NCBI RefSeq assembly: GCF_001612615.1
Contig: NZ_BDAU01000014.1
Coordinates: 62,001-126,000 of the forward strand
Direction of reading: 5' to 3'
DNA length: 64,000 nt
Source of the DNA: Nocardia amikacinitolerans NBRC 108937
GTDB lineage: Bacteria > Actinomycetota > Actinomycetes > Mycobacteriales > Mycobacteriaceae
A program made the translations under genes and the position numbers. A model generated the notes under the pieces. The model saw nothing but the letters and a program-made list of their open reading frames with translations. It made no database searches and was not told the DNA's origin. How positions within the stretch are numbered: the stretch's first letter is position 1; the number at the start of each line of letters is the position of its first letter. Below, in pieces: positions 41,778 through 51,300 of the stretch.

Positions 41778-44700
41778 GTCGCAACAACGACGGCCTGCCG
41801 ATGCTGCCGCCGTGGCTGTCCGACAGCGAGGTCAACGGCGGCTACGAGGCACCGGTACAGAATCTTCCGCACGACGACACCATCGACGACGCACTCGACC
41901 GCAAACGCACCCGCCGCAAATCGCAGGCGCCGGAGGGCAGGCACGACACGAGCCAGGGCGCCGGCCGCAAGGACAAGAAGCGCAGGTGGCTCGGCCGCGA
42001 CAAGGACGAGCCGGTCGAGGAACAGCCCGCCCAGCCGCAGCCCCGCGCGGACTCGTGGGGTGTGCCGCAGTCCGGTGACGCCTGGTCGTCCGCTCCCGAG
42101 GCCGAGAGTCGCCCCGGACAGCAGCAGAGCACGCACGGCCAAGGTGACCGCAACGGTTCCTGGGGGCCCACCGGTCAGCAGCCGATGGAAGGGCGCGGGC
42201 AGGGTCCGCAGGGCGGCGGCTACGTGCCCCAGCAGCCGATCGGTGATTCCGGCCGCCAGCCGATGGGCGGGCCCGGTGAAGCGCATCCGGATCAATTCGG
42301 CGGACCGGGTCGGACCCCGCCGCAGTTCGGGGGCCAGCCGGGCCACGAGTCGGTCGGCGATGCCGGGCGGTGGAGTGGCGGCACGGGGCAGACGCCTCCA
42401 GGGGGATTCGGTGGGCCCGGTCAGGTGTCCCCGCAGTTCGGCGGACCCGGTCGCGACCCACAACCGCACGGCGGCCCCGAGCAGACGTATCGGCCGCCGA
42501 CCGGCGGGCCTGAATTCCAGCAGCCGGTCGGGCCGGGACAGTCGCCGATCGGCGGCCGCGATCAGCTGCCGCCGCAGCAACACGGTGGGCCCGGGCAGAT
42601 CCACGGCGCGTCCGCGTACGCGCCGGGTTCGACGGGCGTGCCGGGTTCGACGGGCGTGCCAGGACAGCAACAACCGACCGGCCACGGGCAGCAGCCGCCG
42701 ATGGACGGATCGGGCCCGGCCGCGCAACGTCCGGACGCCGGGCCCGAGTCCGCCCCGCGGAGCCACTCCGGTCTGCCCACCCGTCAGCCGAGCCAGCCGT
42801 CCGCGGCGTTCCAGCCCCTCGGTCAGCGCACGCCCGCGCCGACCACACCGCCGCCCGCACCCGAACCACCGCCGTCGAACGAGGCGACAACGCGCTACCA
42901 GCGCCAACTGCCCGACCTGCCGCCACCGCCGAGCGAGGTCCGGCCGACCCCGGCCACCGAGGAAAGCTCCGTTCCGCGAGCCCGAGACGACTTCGCTCCG
43001 CAAACGGCCGCGGACCAGTTCTCGCCCCAGGGCCACGGCTCCGCTCACGTAGGCGAGGGCCAGGGCGTCACTCCGACTGCCGAACGTCGCACTGCCGCGG
43101 AGGCGGGCCAGAGCCACGGCACCGCTCCGTCGGCCGCGGATCACGCTGCGCCGCAAGGGCACAGCTTCAGCCCGTCGATTGCGGATCCCACTCCCGCTCG
43201 AGCGGGCGACGGAGCCGTCTCCACTCCGCCGGTCGAGAGTCGTACCCCAGCGCAAGCGGGCGAGGGCCACGGCCCCGCTCCGATGACCGCGGATCACACT
43301 GCGCAAGCAGGCCAGGACCACGGCTCGACTCCGTCGGCCCCGAGCCGCACTCCCGCGCAGGCCAGCGAGCACCACGGCTTCACTCCGACGACCCCGGATC
43401 ACACCGCCGCGCAGACGGGCCAGGGGCACGGCTCCACCCCGACCACCGCAGGCCACACTCCCGCGCAAGCAGGCCAGGGCCACAGCTCCACCCCGACCAC
43501 CACAGGCCACACTCCCGCGCAAGCAGGCCAGGGCCACAGCTCCACCCCGACCACCACAGGCCACACTCCCACGCAGGCGAGCGAGGGGCACGGCTCCACC
43601 CCGACGACCGCGACGCACACTGCCGAAGAAACCACCTCGACCGCGTCGGACGCGGATCGGGCGGCGGCCGGATTCGACAGTGCCCCACCGTGGCTCGCGG
43701 GCCCGAGCGCGGGTTCGGCGGCTGCGACGACGGGCTCGGCGTCGACCGCGCGGCCCGTGGAGGAAGGCCGTTCGCCGCATACGCAGGAGGGGTCGACGCC
43801 ATCGAGCGATGCCCCGCCGTCTTGGCTCGGCGGCCCCGAACAGCGTCAGCCGAGCACGCGCCCCGAGCTGCCGCCGCCCCCGACGGCGTCGGCCGAACAG
43901 CCTGGAGTCCAAGCCACTTCGTCGGCCGAACAGCCCGGGGTTCAGACTTCGTCGGCCGCACGGCAGACACCGGCGCCCTCGTCCGAAACCGGTCGACCGA
44001 CCGAGCACTCCCCTGCCACGCACGCTGAGGTCCCCGGCGGCACGTCAGCCACGATCGATCCCGCGACCGGTGTCGAGCGTCCCGCGCCTCGACCGACCGG
44101 CGACGAAACGGCTTTCGACGCGACGAGAGGTCCGTCCACCCGCCAGGCCGATCGGACCGAGGGCGAAATTCCGCAGGGCCCCGCCGATTCCACGTATGGT
44201 CCGGCAACCGTTGGACGAGGCCAGGGTGGCGAGTTCACGCGCAACCCCGCCACGGGCACGGCCGAGGACGCCGAGTCCGCGGGCGGCAGGCATCGACTGC
44301 CCGCCGAACCCGATACGGGTGAGCGGCAGTGGGGCGCACCGGGTCCGGCGCAGGGCGGACATCGGGCTCCGGTCAGCGATCAACCGGCCCCCGGCCAGGT
44401 GCGCCGCGATCCCGGCGTGTTCGCGCAGCAGAGCGGCCAGGCGCCGGGCGGCGAAATGCCTTGGGCCCAGTCCGGATACGGTCCGCAGGCGCCGAATCCG
44501 CAGGACGGTCCCGCGCCGCACGGCTATGCCGACCAGCGCCAGGGCGGATTCGCACCGGCTCCCGGTCCCGACGCCTACCACATTCCCGGCGATCGGCGGC
44601 CAGGCGAGCCGGGATATCCGCCATCACCCGGTCCGGCAACGGTCGATCCCGCAAACAACGCGCCAGGCTTCGTCCCTCCGCCAGCCGAACAGCAACCACC

Positions 44701-45766
44701 CGCCCCTCCGGCGTGGAACCAGGCCGCGCAACCTCCCGCGCCCCAGCAGGGTCCCGCTGCCGAGAGCTGGGGGCAGCCGCACCGGCCGGCCGCCGGGAGC
44801 TGGGGCCACCAGCCACACGGCGGTCCGCACCAGCACGGCCAGCCGTCGCTGGACGATGTGCCGTTGCGCCGCGCCAAGAAAGCACCGGGCAGCGGGTGGC
44901 GGAAAGCCGTGCACCACATGTCCGGTGGCGCGATCAACCCCGGCATGTCCGCCGAGGAACTGCGACTCCAGGAACTGGTGGCGCGGATCAGGCAGCCGGT
45001 CCGCGGCGATTACCGCATCGCGGTGCTCTCGCTGAAGGGCGGCGTCGGCAAGACGACGACCACCATGGGCCTCGGGTCCATCTTCGCCTCCATCCGCGGC
45101 GACCGGGTGATCGCCGTCGACGCCAACCCCGACTTCGGCACGCTCTCCCAGCGGGTTCCGTTGCAGACCAGGTCGACGGTGCGCGACCTGCTGCTCGATC
45201 CGTCGATCGAGCGCTATTCGGACGTGCGCAGGCACACCTCGCAGGCCACCAGCCGATTGGAAGTGCTTGCCAGCGAACGAGATCCGGCGGCGTCGGAGGC
45301 GTTCAACGACGAGGAGTACCGGGCGGTCGCCCGAATCCTGCAGCGCTACTACAACATCATCCTCACCGACTGCGGCACCGGACTGATGCACTCGGCGATG
45401 GCGGGCGTGCTCGACCTGGCGCACTCACTGGTGCTGATCTCCTCGGCGGCGATCGACGGCGCGCGCAGCGCCGCGGCGACGCTGGACTGGCTCTCCTTGC
45501 ACGGTCACGATCACCTGGTGCGCAACGCCGTCGTGGTGATCAACCTGCCGCGCGAGGGTTCGCCGAACGTGGGCGTGCAGCAGCTGCGCGAGTACTTCCT
45601 GTCGCGTTGCCGCGCGGTGCACATCATCCCGTACGACTCGCACCTCTCGGAGGGCGCCGAGATCGACCTGCACCGGCTCAGCAAGCAGGCCAAGCGCGCC
45701 TACGTGGAACTGGCCGCGACCGTCGCCGACGAGTTCGGCGTCGACCATCGCCGCTTCCACACCTGA
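41774..45766 (+). CDS. EspI-like ParA/MinD-family ATPase with long repetitive Pro/Gly/His-rich arm
   Basis: A 1330-residue protein. About the first 1070 residues are low-complexity (Pro, Gly, Gln, His, Ala), with a block of 18-residue repeats at about 440-615 (consensus TPAQAGQGHSSTPTTTGH). The C-terminal 250 residues are a MinD/ParA ATPase: deviant Walker A KGGVGKTTTT (near 1088), switch I-like VIAVDANPDFGTLSQR, Walker B-like NIILTDCGTG, and the VVVINLPREGS and IPYDSHLSEGAEI loops. This disorder-then-ATPase layout is that of EspI (Rv3876) of mycobacterial ESX loci, where it affects secretion. The gene leads the second ESX locus. The N-terminus DGLPMLPPWLSD has no signal. The arm is far longer than in M. 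tuberculosis EspI, so function by homology is limited to the ATPase part. Confidence 0.88.
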   Translation: MSRNNDGLPMLPPWLSDSEVNGGYEAPVQNLPHDDTIDDALDRKRTRRKSQAPEGRHDTSQGAGRKDKKRRWLGRDKDEPVEEQPAQPQPRADSWGVPQSGDAWSSAPEAESRPGQQQSTHGQGDRNGSWGPTGQQPMEGRGQGPQGGGYVPQQPIGDSGRQPMGGPGEAHPDQFGGPGRTPPQFGGQPGHESVGDAGRWSGGTGQTPPGGFGGPGQVSPQFGGPGRDPQPHGGPEQTYRPPTGGPEFQQPVGPGQSPIGGRDQLPPQQHGGPGQIHGASAYAPGSTGVPGSTGVPGQQQPTGHGQQPPMDGSGPAAQRPDAGPESAPRSHSGLPTRQPSQPSAAFQPLGQRTPAPTTPPPAPEPPPSNEATTRYQRQLPDLPPPPSEVRPTPATEESSVPRARDDFAPQTAADQFSPQGHGSAHVGEGQGVTPTAERRTAAEAGQSHGTAPSAADHAAPQGHSFSPSIADPTPARAGDGAVSTPPVESRTPAQAGEGHGPAPMTADHTAQAGQDHGSTPSAPSRTPAQASEHHGFTPTTPDHTAAQTGQGHGSTPTTAGHTPAQAGQGHSSTPTTTGHTPAQAGQGHSSTPTTTGHTPTQASEGHGSTPTTATHTAEETTSTASDADRAAAGFDSAPPWLAGPSAGSAAATTGSASTARPVEEGRSPHTQEGSTPSSDAPPSWLGGPEQRQPSTRPELPPPPTASAEQPGVQATSSAEQPGVQTSSAARQTPAPSSETGRPTEHSPATHAEVPGGTSATIDPATGVERPAPRPTGDETAFDATRGPSTRQADRTEGEIPQGPADSTYGPATVGRGQGGEFTRNPATGTAEDAESAGGRHRLPAEPDTGERQWGAPGPAQGGHRAPVSDQPAPGQVRRDPGVFAQQSGQAPGGEMPWAQSGYGPQAPNPQDGPAPHGYADQRQGGFAPAPGPDAYHIPGDRRPGEPGYPPSPGPATVDPANNAPGFVPPPAEQQPPAPPAWNQAAQPPAPQQGPAAESWGQPHRPAAGSWGHQPHGGPHQHGQPSLDDVPLRRAKKAPGSGWRKAVHHMSGGAINPGMSAEELRLQELVARIRQPVRGDYRIAVLSLKGGVGKTTTTMGLGSIFASIRGDRVIAVDANPDFGTLSQRVPLQTRSTVRDLLLDPSIERYSDVRRHTSQATSRLEVLASERDPAASEAFNDEEYRAVARILQRYYNIILTDCGTGLMHSAMAGVLDLAHSLVLISSAAIDGARSAAATLDWLSLHGHDHLVRNAVVVINLPREGSPNVGVQQLREYFLSRCRAVHIIPYDSHLSEGAEIDLHRLSKQAKRAYVELAATVADEFGVDHRRFHT
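43457..43564 (+). repeat. Exact 54-bp tandem duplication inside the EspI-like gene
   Basis: Two identical 54-bp units (43457-43510 and 43511-43564) encode two copies of TPAQAGQGHSSTPTTTGH. Diverged copies of the same 18-residue unit lie on both sides, from about 43090 to 43620. The identity at DNA level shows a recent expansion, and copy number is likely to vary between strains. Confidence 0.95.
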
Positions 45767-45776
45767 GCACCGAGCG

Positions 45777-45946
45777 CACCTAAGACCTGAGCTCACCTAA
45801 GACCTGAGCTCACCTAAGACCTGGGTCCACCGAACACCGGGGTCACCACTCCGGGTCACCGAAGACCGGGGTCACTGAAACCCTGGTACACCGATGACCT
45901 GCGTTCGACGAAGACCCAGGTCGGACGAAGACCTGGGCTCGACGAC
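45777..45946 (+). repeat. Array of 16-18-nt degenerate tandem repeats downstream of the EspI-like gene
   Basis: About ten units with the form CACCTAAGACCTGAGCT, three nearly perfect at 45777-45827, then decaying to forms such as CACCGAAGACCGGGGT. They start a few bases after the stop of the ATPase gene. No open frame crosses them with coding character. They could be a minisatellite or a protein-binding array. Confidence 0.8.
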
Positions 45947-45979
45947 TACCGCAGCGCGACAACCGTTGCGCACCGAGAA

Positions 45980-46031
45980 GGTTCGCCGGTCGGGTGCCGA
46001 GGAGGGGGTACGACACCCGACCGAACGAACC
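45980..46031. terminator. Imperfect hairpin terminator between convergent genes
   Basis: GGTCGGGTG (45988) pairs with CACCCGACC (46014), extended by GGTTCG/CGAACC. It lies just before the end of the minus-strand DUF4254-like gene at 46035 and after the EspI-like gene. Confidence 0.6.
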
Positions 46032-46034
46032 ACC

Positions 46035-46535
46035 TCACCACTCGGGCAAGCGCCTCCGACCCGCGAGCACGTCGCGGATCAGGTCGTCGTAGGCGTCCGC
46101 CAATTCGGCGAGGTGGTGCCAGGCGCAGTGCAGTAGCTCGTCGTGCGCGTCGAGAGTCATGAGCGCGTGGTGTGCACGCACCGAGGACTCCGCGAGCCGA
46201 TCGATCACCGCGCCTACGGTTTCCGTGTGCAAAGTGGCGCCGAGCCGATGCTGGGGCACGCTGCGCGTCACCCAGTCATCGATGGCAAGCACCAATTCGC
46301 TTCGGCGCCGTTCGTTTTCGAGAATATGCGTCGGATCGGTGCTGACCGAGCCGCCGCGGCCGACCAGCCGCCGCTCGTGCAGCACTGCCAAATCACGAGC
46401 GAACCAGAGCAATGGGCCACCTACGACCCGATGCCCTCGACACGCCCGAACAAGTAGATCCGAAGTGGGCAGTAGCCCGGTAGTCACGGACTGCACTGCC
46501 GTATCGACACACCGGGGTGCGTCGGGAACTGCCAT
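46035..46535 (-). CDS. DUF4254-like hypothetical protein
   Basis: A 166-residue helical soluble protein. Landmarks are GPLLWFARDLAVLHERRL, RRRSELVLAIDDWVTRSVP and a C-terminal LLHCAWHHLAELADAYDDLI followed by AGRRRLP. This resembles a family I know in Nocardia as DUF4254, without known function. The ATG at 46535 was chosen; GTG at 46565 with GAGG upstream is an alternative. Both lie downstream of the promoter at 46614-46641, while the longest frame (46634) does not. It diverges from the GntR gene. Confidence 0.6.
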   Translation of the reverse strand: MAVPDAPRCVDTAVQSVTTGLLPTSDLLVRACRGHRVVGGPLLWFARDLAVLHERRLVGRGGSVSTDPTHILENERRRSELVLAIDDWVTRSVPQHRLGATLHTETVGAVIDRLAESSVRAHHALMTLDAHDELLHCAWHHLAELADAYDDLIRDVLAGRRRLPEW

Positions 46536-46613
46536 CACAACCGTTGATGAATCCGAACCTGCCACGTTGCCTCGCCGTTCATCGCCGCACAACACCGGAT
46601 CAGGACGTTCATT

Positions 46614-46641
46614 ACAATAAACCTCTGAAGGCACCTGTCAA
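46614..46641 (-). promoter_or_regulatory. Strong sigma-70-type promoter for the DUF4254-like gene
   Basis: On the minus strand a perfect TTGACA (46641-46636) and TATTGT (46619-46614) are 16 bp apart. The start would be near 46607. It sits in the divergent region shared with the GntR gene, 25 bp from a palindrome at 46666. Confidence 0.65.
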
Positions 46642-46665
46642 GCGTTACCCGCCCGTAGGAATCCA

Positions 46666-46681
46666 CGAAGAGTACACTTCG
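46666..46681. promoter_or_regulatory. Candidate GntR-family operator
   Basis: CGAAGAGTACACTTCG is a 16-bp palindrome broken only at the sixth and eleventh bases. The core GTAC with flanking CGAAG/CTTCG lies 28 bp before the GntR start and contains TACACT, a possible -10. Autoregulation by the adjacent GntR protein is inferred. Confidence 0.4.
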
Positions 46682-46709
46682 TTACCTGCACGACCAACCG
46701 AGGAGCAAG

Positions 46710-47519
46710 ATGGCGGACGGTCCGACGTATCACCGGATCGCAGACCTCCTCCGCGAGGAGATCCGCTCAGGCAAATGGAATCCGGGCGATCGACTTCCGA
46801 GTCACACCGAGCTGGCCGAGCAGATGCAGGTCTCGATCACCACGGCTCGCAATGCCGTTCAGGTTCTCGTCGCCGAAAATCTCGTCTATACAGCTACTTC
46901 CCGCGGGACGATCGTTCGAAACCAGGAAGTGCTCGAGTCGGTGATGACCGACCACATCCGTCCGGACCGCCCCAAGACACCGCACGACATCTTCGAGGAG
47001 ATCGCCCGCCGCGCGGACCGGGTGCCCTCCAAGGAGTTCAGCGCGCGGATGGAGCCCGCGACGGCGCAGGTCGCGCTGTGGCTCGGCGTTCCGGAGGACT
47101 CGTGGGTGCTCGCGCGCACCGTCGTGCAGTACCTGGACAACGAGCCGTGGTCGTGGGAGGTCAGCTTCTACCCCCGAGACCTGGCCGAGGCCACCGGAAT
47201 CGACTCGCCGCACGACATCCCCGAGGGCACCACCCGGAGGATGGCCGACCGCGGGCATCCCGAGACCGCCCACCGCGACACGCTCGTCGCGCGGCCCGCC
47301 AGCGCGGAGGAGGCGATCGTGCTCGGCGTCGCGACCGGAACGATCCTGCTCGATCATCTGCGCATCGGCGCGGATCGCACCCGGGTGACCAGGGCGACGC
47401 GGCAACGTTCCATCGCCACGCGCAACCGTTTGGCCTACGAACTCGGCGACGCCGAGGGAACCGCCGTCATCCGGCAAACTTTGGGCGATTCGTACAGGCC
47501 AGGTATCTCTTTGCTATGA
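46710..47519 (+). CDS. GntR/HutC-family transcriptional regulator with UTRA domain
   Basis: A 269-residue regulator. The N-terminal winged helix spans about residues 6-75 (YHRIADLLREEIRSGKWNPG, DRLPSHTELAEQMQVSITT and ARNAVQVLVAENLVYT), with the GntR signature SGKWNPGDRLPS. The C-terminal part from about 95 to 250 is a UTRA-type ligand domain (VLARTVVQYLDNEPWSWEVS; GTILLDHLRIGADRTRVTR). GAGGAGCAAG precedes the ATG. It is coupled by ATGA to a GNAT acetyltransferase, and the two form an operon divergent from the DUF4254-like gene. Ligand unknown. Known members respond to sugars, amino acids or drugs. Confidence 0.9.
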   Translation: MADGPTYHRIADLLREEIRSGKWNPGDRLPSHTELAEQMQVSITTARNAVQVLVAENLVYTATSRGTIVRNQEVLESVMTDHIRPDRPKTPHDIFEEIARRADRVPSKEFSARMEPATAQVALWLGVPEDSWVLARTVVQYLDNEPWSWEVSFYPRDLAEATGIDSPHDIPEGTTRRMADRGHPETAHRDTLVARPASAEEAIVLGVATGTILLDHLRIGADRTRVTRATRQRSIATRNRLAYELGDAEGTAVIRQTLGDSYRPGISLL

Positions 47520-48145
47520 CTACCGTTTTCCGCCAGGCCGACCTCGGTGATCTCGGCATGATCTGCCGCCTGCGCGTCCAGCGCACCGCCTGGCTCACCG
47601 CCCGCGGTTCCGACCAGTGGACGATCGCCGGTCGCGGACTGCCCATCGAGATCTTCGCCCGCGGGGTCGGCCGTTCGCTGGACGCGGGCGAGACCTGGAT
47701 CGCCGAGGTCGACGGCGAACCGGCGGCAACCATCACCGTCAACGACCGCGCCGACCCCGGCCTGTGGTCGCAGTGGGAGCTCGCCGACGCGGTCGTCGTC
47801 CACTTCATGATCGTCGACCTGCGCTTCGCCGGGCAACGTCTCGGCCACCGCCTGCTCGCGCATGCCGGGCAGCTGGCCAGGGAACGCGACCGCGACTGGG
47901 TCCGCCTCGACGCCTGGACGACCAACGCGGACCTGCACGACTACTACCGCAGAGCGGGCTTTCATCTGGCGCGCATCGCGGGACCGATCGCACGCGGCCC
48001 CTCCCGGGCGCTGTTCGAACGACGCACCGACAGCTGGGATTTCGAGCAGACGCTCGCCGTCTCGGCGACAGGGCTGCCGTCGGCGGCGCCCATCCTTGAC
48101 CCGCCGACGGACACTATCCTCGCCGCCGAGCCGCAGCCGAACTAA
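47516..48145 (+). CDS. GNAT-family N-acetyltransferase
   Basis: A 209-residue protein with a GNAT fold in the first 170 residues. It opens TVFRQADLGDLGMICRLR, has WIAEVDGEPAATITV in beta strands 2-3, and the acetyl-CoA loop in VDLRFAGQRLGHRLLAHAG (R-x-x-G-x-R/L). RLDAWTTNADLHDYYRRAGF is the typical C-terminal segment. The ATG at 47516 overlaps the GntR stop (ATGA). Codon use and the long frame upstream of 47516 were not taken as coding. The acetyl acceptor is unknown; the Gln/Pro-rich tail is unusual. Possibly regulated by its GntR partner. Confidence 0.88.
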   Translation: MTTVFRQADLGDLGMICRLRVQRTAWLTARGSDQWTIAGRGLPIEIFARGVGRSLDAGETWIAEVDGEPAATITVNDRADPGLWSQWELADAVVVHFMIVDLRFAGQRLGHRLLAHAGQLARERDRDWVRLDAWTTNADLHDYYRRAGFHLARIAGPIARGPSRALFERRTDSWDFEQTLAVSATGLPSAAPILDPPTDTILAAEPQPN

Positions 48146-48314
48146 CATCGGCAGCGCCGGAGAGAGTCCGTCCGAGCACTGCCCGGCTCCGGGCACCGGC
48201 TGGTGCACGGCCACGTCGGCTCGCCGTCCGCGGCGGAAACCGCACGTGGCCGCGGCCGAACCAGCGCCGACAGAGCCGGACGAAATCCGTCCGCAGCGAA
48301 GGGGAGGTACGCCT

Positions 48315-51300
48315 CTACAGCGGCGGCAGGTACGCCACCTGGATCATCTCGTTGCCGCTGCGGGTGACCAGCGTGCCACGGCCGGGCGGCAGCTTGGCGG
48401 CGCGGATGTCGCCGATGATCTTGCCCTCGTCCTTGGGCGCGCTCATCAGCAGCGCGTCCACACCCATTTCCTTGAGCGTTCCGAGCACCTTGTCGAACAT
48501 GGCCCGGCTTGCGCCGCCCGCACGGCGGCTGAGCACGACGTGCAGACCGAGGTCGCGTGCCTGCGGCAGGAACTCGATCAGCGGCTCGAGCGGGTTGCGC
48601 CCACCGGAGACCACCATCTCGTAATCGTCGACGACGACATAGATCTCGGGCCCGGTCCACCAGCTGCGTTCGCGCAACTGCTGTGGCGTGATGTCGTTGC
48701 CGGGGATTCGCTTCTGGAGGTAGTTCGCGACTTCCTTGATCATCCCGAAGGAGGTTTGCGCGGAGGTCGAGTATCCGGCCAGCTGCGCCCCTTCCAGCAC
48801 GCCGAGCATGGTGCGCCGGTAGTCGATCAGGATGACGCGGGCTTCCTCGGCGGTGGAGTTCTCGGTGACGCCCGCGACGATATTGCGCAGCAACGTCGTC
48901 TTGCCGCACTCCACATCGCAGAAGCTGTAGAAGTGCGGCTGCACCGCGAAATCCATGGCGATCGGTTGCAGGTCGGTCTCGCCGACGCCGATGACGGCCA
49001 GCGTCTTGCTCTGCTGGATGCCCTGCCGCGCCGCCTCCGCGACAACGGCCTCGCGCGAGACCTCCATCGGCAGCATCCGGACCTCGGGCGCGTTCCGGCC
49101 GGGGTAGAGCTCGTTGAGCTGCTGCTTGGCGATGGTGATTCCCTCGGACAACGTCCGTGGATCGGAGTCGGAGTCCAAGCGCGGCAACGCGACGAGCATG
49201 TGCAACTTCTGCGCGGTGAGACCACGGCCAGGACGCCCGGTGGGCACGAGCACCGCGGTACGCCGGTCCATCTCGGAGTCGGACGGGTCACCGAGGCGGA
49301 GCTCGATGCGGGTACCGATGAGGTCCTTGATCTGCGAGCGAATCTCCGGCCACCGGGTGGCGGAGACGATCAGGTGGACGCCATACGAAAGACCCTGTGC
49401 CGCGATGGCATTGAGCTGTGGTTCCAGCGTGTCGTAATCGGCGCGGATGGTCGGCCAGCCGTCGATGACGAGAAAGACGTCACCGTGCGGATCCTGCGCG
49501 AGCGGGTCGGCTTGCCGCTCGGCGGGCGACTTCTCCGCCAGCAGCGCTTTGCGCCTGCGGAATTCGACGATGGAGTCGATACCCAGCTCGCGGAACAGTT
49601 CCTCACGGCGGCGCAGGATGCCGGTCACCTCCGCGATGGTGCGGCGGATCCGATCGACTTCCATGCGACCCGCGACGGAACCGACATGCGGTATCCCCGC
49701 CAGACCGGACAGCGTGCCGCCACCGAAGTCGAGACAGTAGAACTGCACCTGCTCGGGTGTGTGCGTGGCGGCCGCGGCCATGATGATGGTGCGCAGGGTG
49801 GTCGACTTACCCGACTGCGGACCACCGACGACCGCGACATTGCCCTGCGCCGCGGACAGATCCACGATCAACACGTCACGGCGCTGCTCGTACGGCTTGT
49901 CGATGACACCGAGCGGCAACCACAGCTGACCGTGCCGGTTGACCGGCGAGCGCCAGTCCGGGTCGGGCAGCAACATGTCGACCGAGGGCGACTCGTCCAG
50001 CGGCGGCAGCCACACCTCGTGTGCCGGGCGGCCGTGGCCGCGCAGGCGATCGACGACGGTGCTCAGCAGCGTCGCGGGAACGGCCTCGGCAACCGGCACC
50101 GGACCCTGCTCCTCGTCCTCGTCGTCCACGAGTTGCCCCGGCGGCGGCGGCAATTCGGGCAGCCCGAGCCGTCCGGGCGGCGGCGGCAGCTCGGGCCTGC
50201 CACTCGGCGCGGCTGTCCGCTCGGGCTCGACGATCTCCGGCATCGCCACCGGCGCCGCGGTGAACACCGCGGGCGACTGGCCGCCGACGGTCTTGCCGTC
50301 GACCTTCCTGGTTCCGCGCGGCGAAACATACGGCCCTGACACGTAACTGGCGTTGAAGCGCAGCGGATCGTCGGCGTCGCTCTTGAGGTAGCCGGAGCCC
50401 GGCACGCTGGGCAGATGGTAGGCGTCGGTGATGCCGAGCACCGCCCTGGACTCGTTGGCGGAGAAGGTACGCAGGCCGATCCGGTAGGACAGATGCGAGT
50501 CCAGACCGCGCAGCTTGTTCTCCTCCAAGCGCTGCGAGGCCAGCAGCAGGTGCACGCGCAGCGAGCGGCCGAGGCGGCCGATCATCACGAACAGGTCGGC
50601 GAAATCCGGTTTCTGCGAGAGCAGTTCGGAGAACTCGTCGACCACCACGAACAGCGCGGGCAGCGGATCCAGGTCGGCGCCCGCGGCGCGAGCCTTCTCG
50701 TATTCGGTGACATTGGCGAAGTTGCCCGCCGCGCGCAGCAGCTCCTGGCGCCGGGTCATCTCGCCGGAGAGGGCGTCCTTCATACGGTCGACGAGCGCGA
50801 GTTCCTCCTCGAGGTTGGTGATGACCGCAGAGACGTGCGGCAGCGAGTCGAGGCCGAGGAAGGTGGCGCCGCCCTTGAAGTCGACGAGGACCAGGTTCAG
50901 CAGATCGGGCGAGTGCGTGGTCACCATGGAAAGCACCAGCGTGCGCAGGAACTCCGACTTACCCGAACCCGTTGCGCCGATGCACAATCCGTGCGGCCCC
51001 ATGCCGTTCTCGGCGGACTCCTTGATGTCGATCTCGACCGGCGTACCGTCCGGGGTGACACCGATCGGCACCCGCAGGCGTTCCCGGTCGCTGCGCGGAC
51101 GCCACACCACCGCGGGATCGATCTGGGCGGCGTCGGGAATCTTCAGCAGCGCCATCAGGCCGGGATCGGCACGGGTTTCGTCACCCAGGCTCACCATCTG
51201 GGCGGCGGTCGCGATGCGGTAGCGCGCCAGATCACGGGCGAGCGCGGTCGCCTCGGCGCGGGTCACCTGGTCGGCGGTGGCGAATTTCTCCACGCCCGCA

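Noticed and set aside
41639..44023. 794-residue minus-strand frame opposite the EspI-like gene
   Set aside because: Repeats in it mirror the repeats of the real gene; no ribosome site or domain.
46517..47515. In-frame upstream extension of the GNAT gene
   Set aside because: It runs through the GntR gene in another frame; the ATG at 47516 overlapping the GntR stop is the natural start.
47862..50339. 825-residue plus-strand frame spanning the GNAT end and the second eccC
   Set aside because: Antisense shadow of eccC, with no ribosome site and no recognisable domain.
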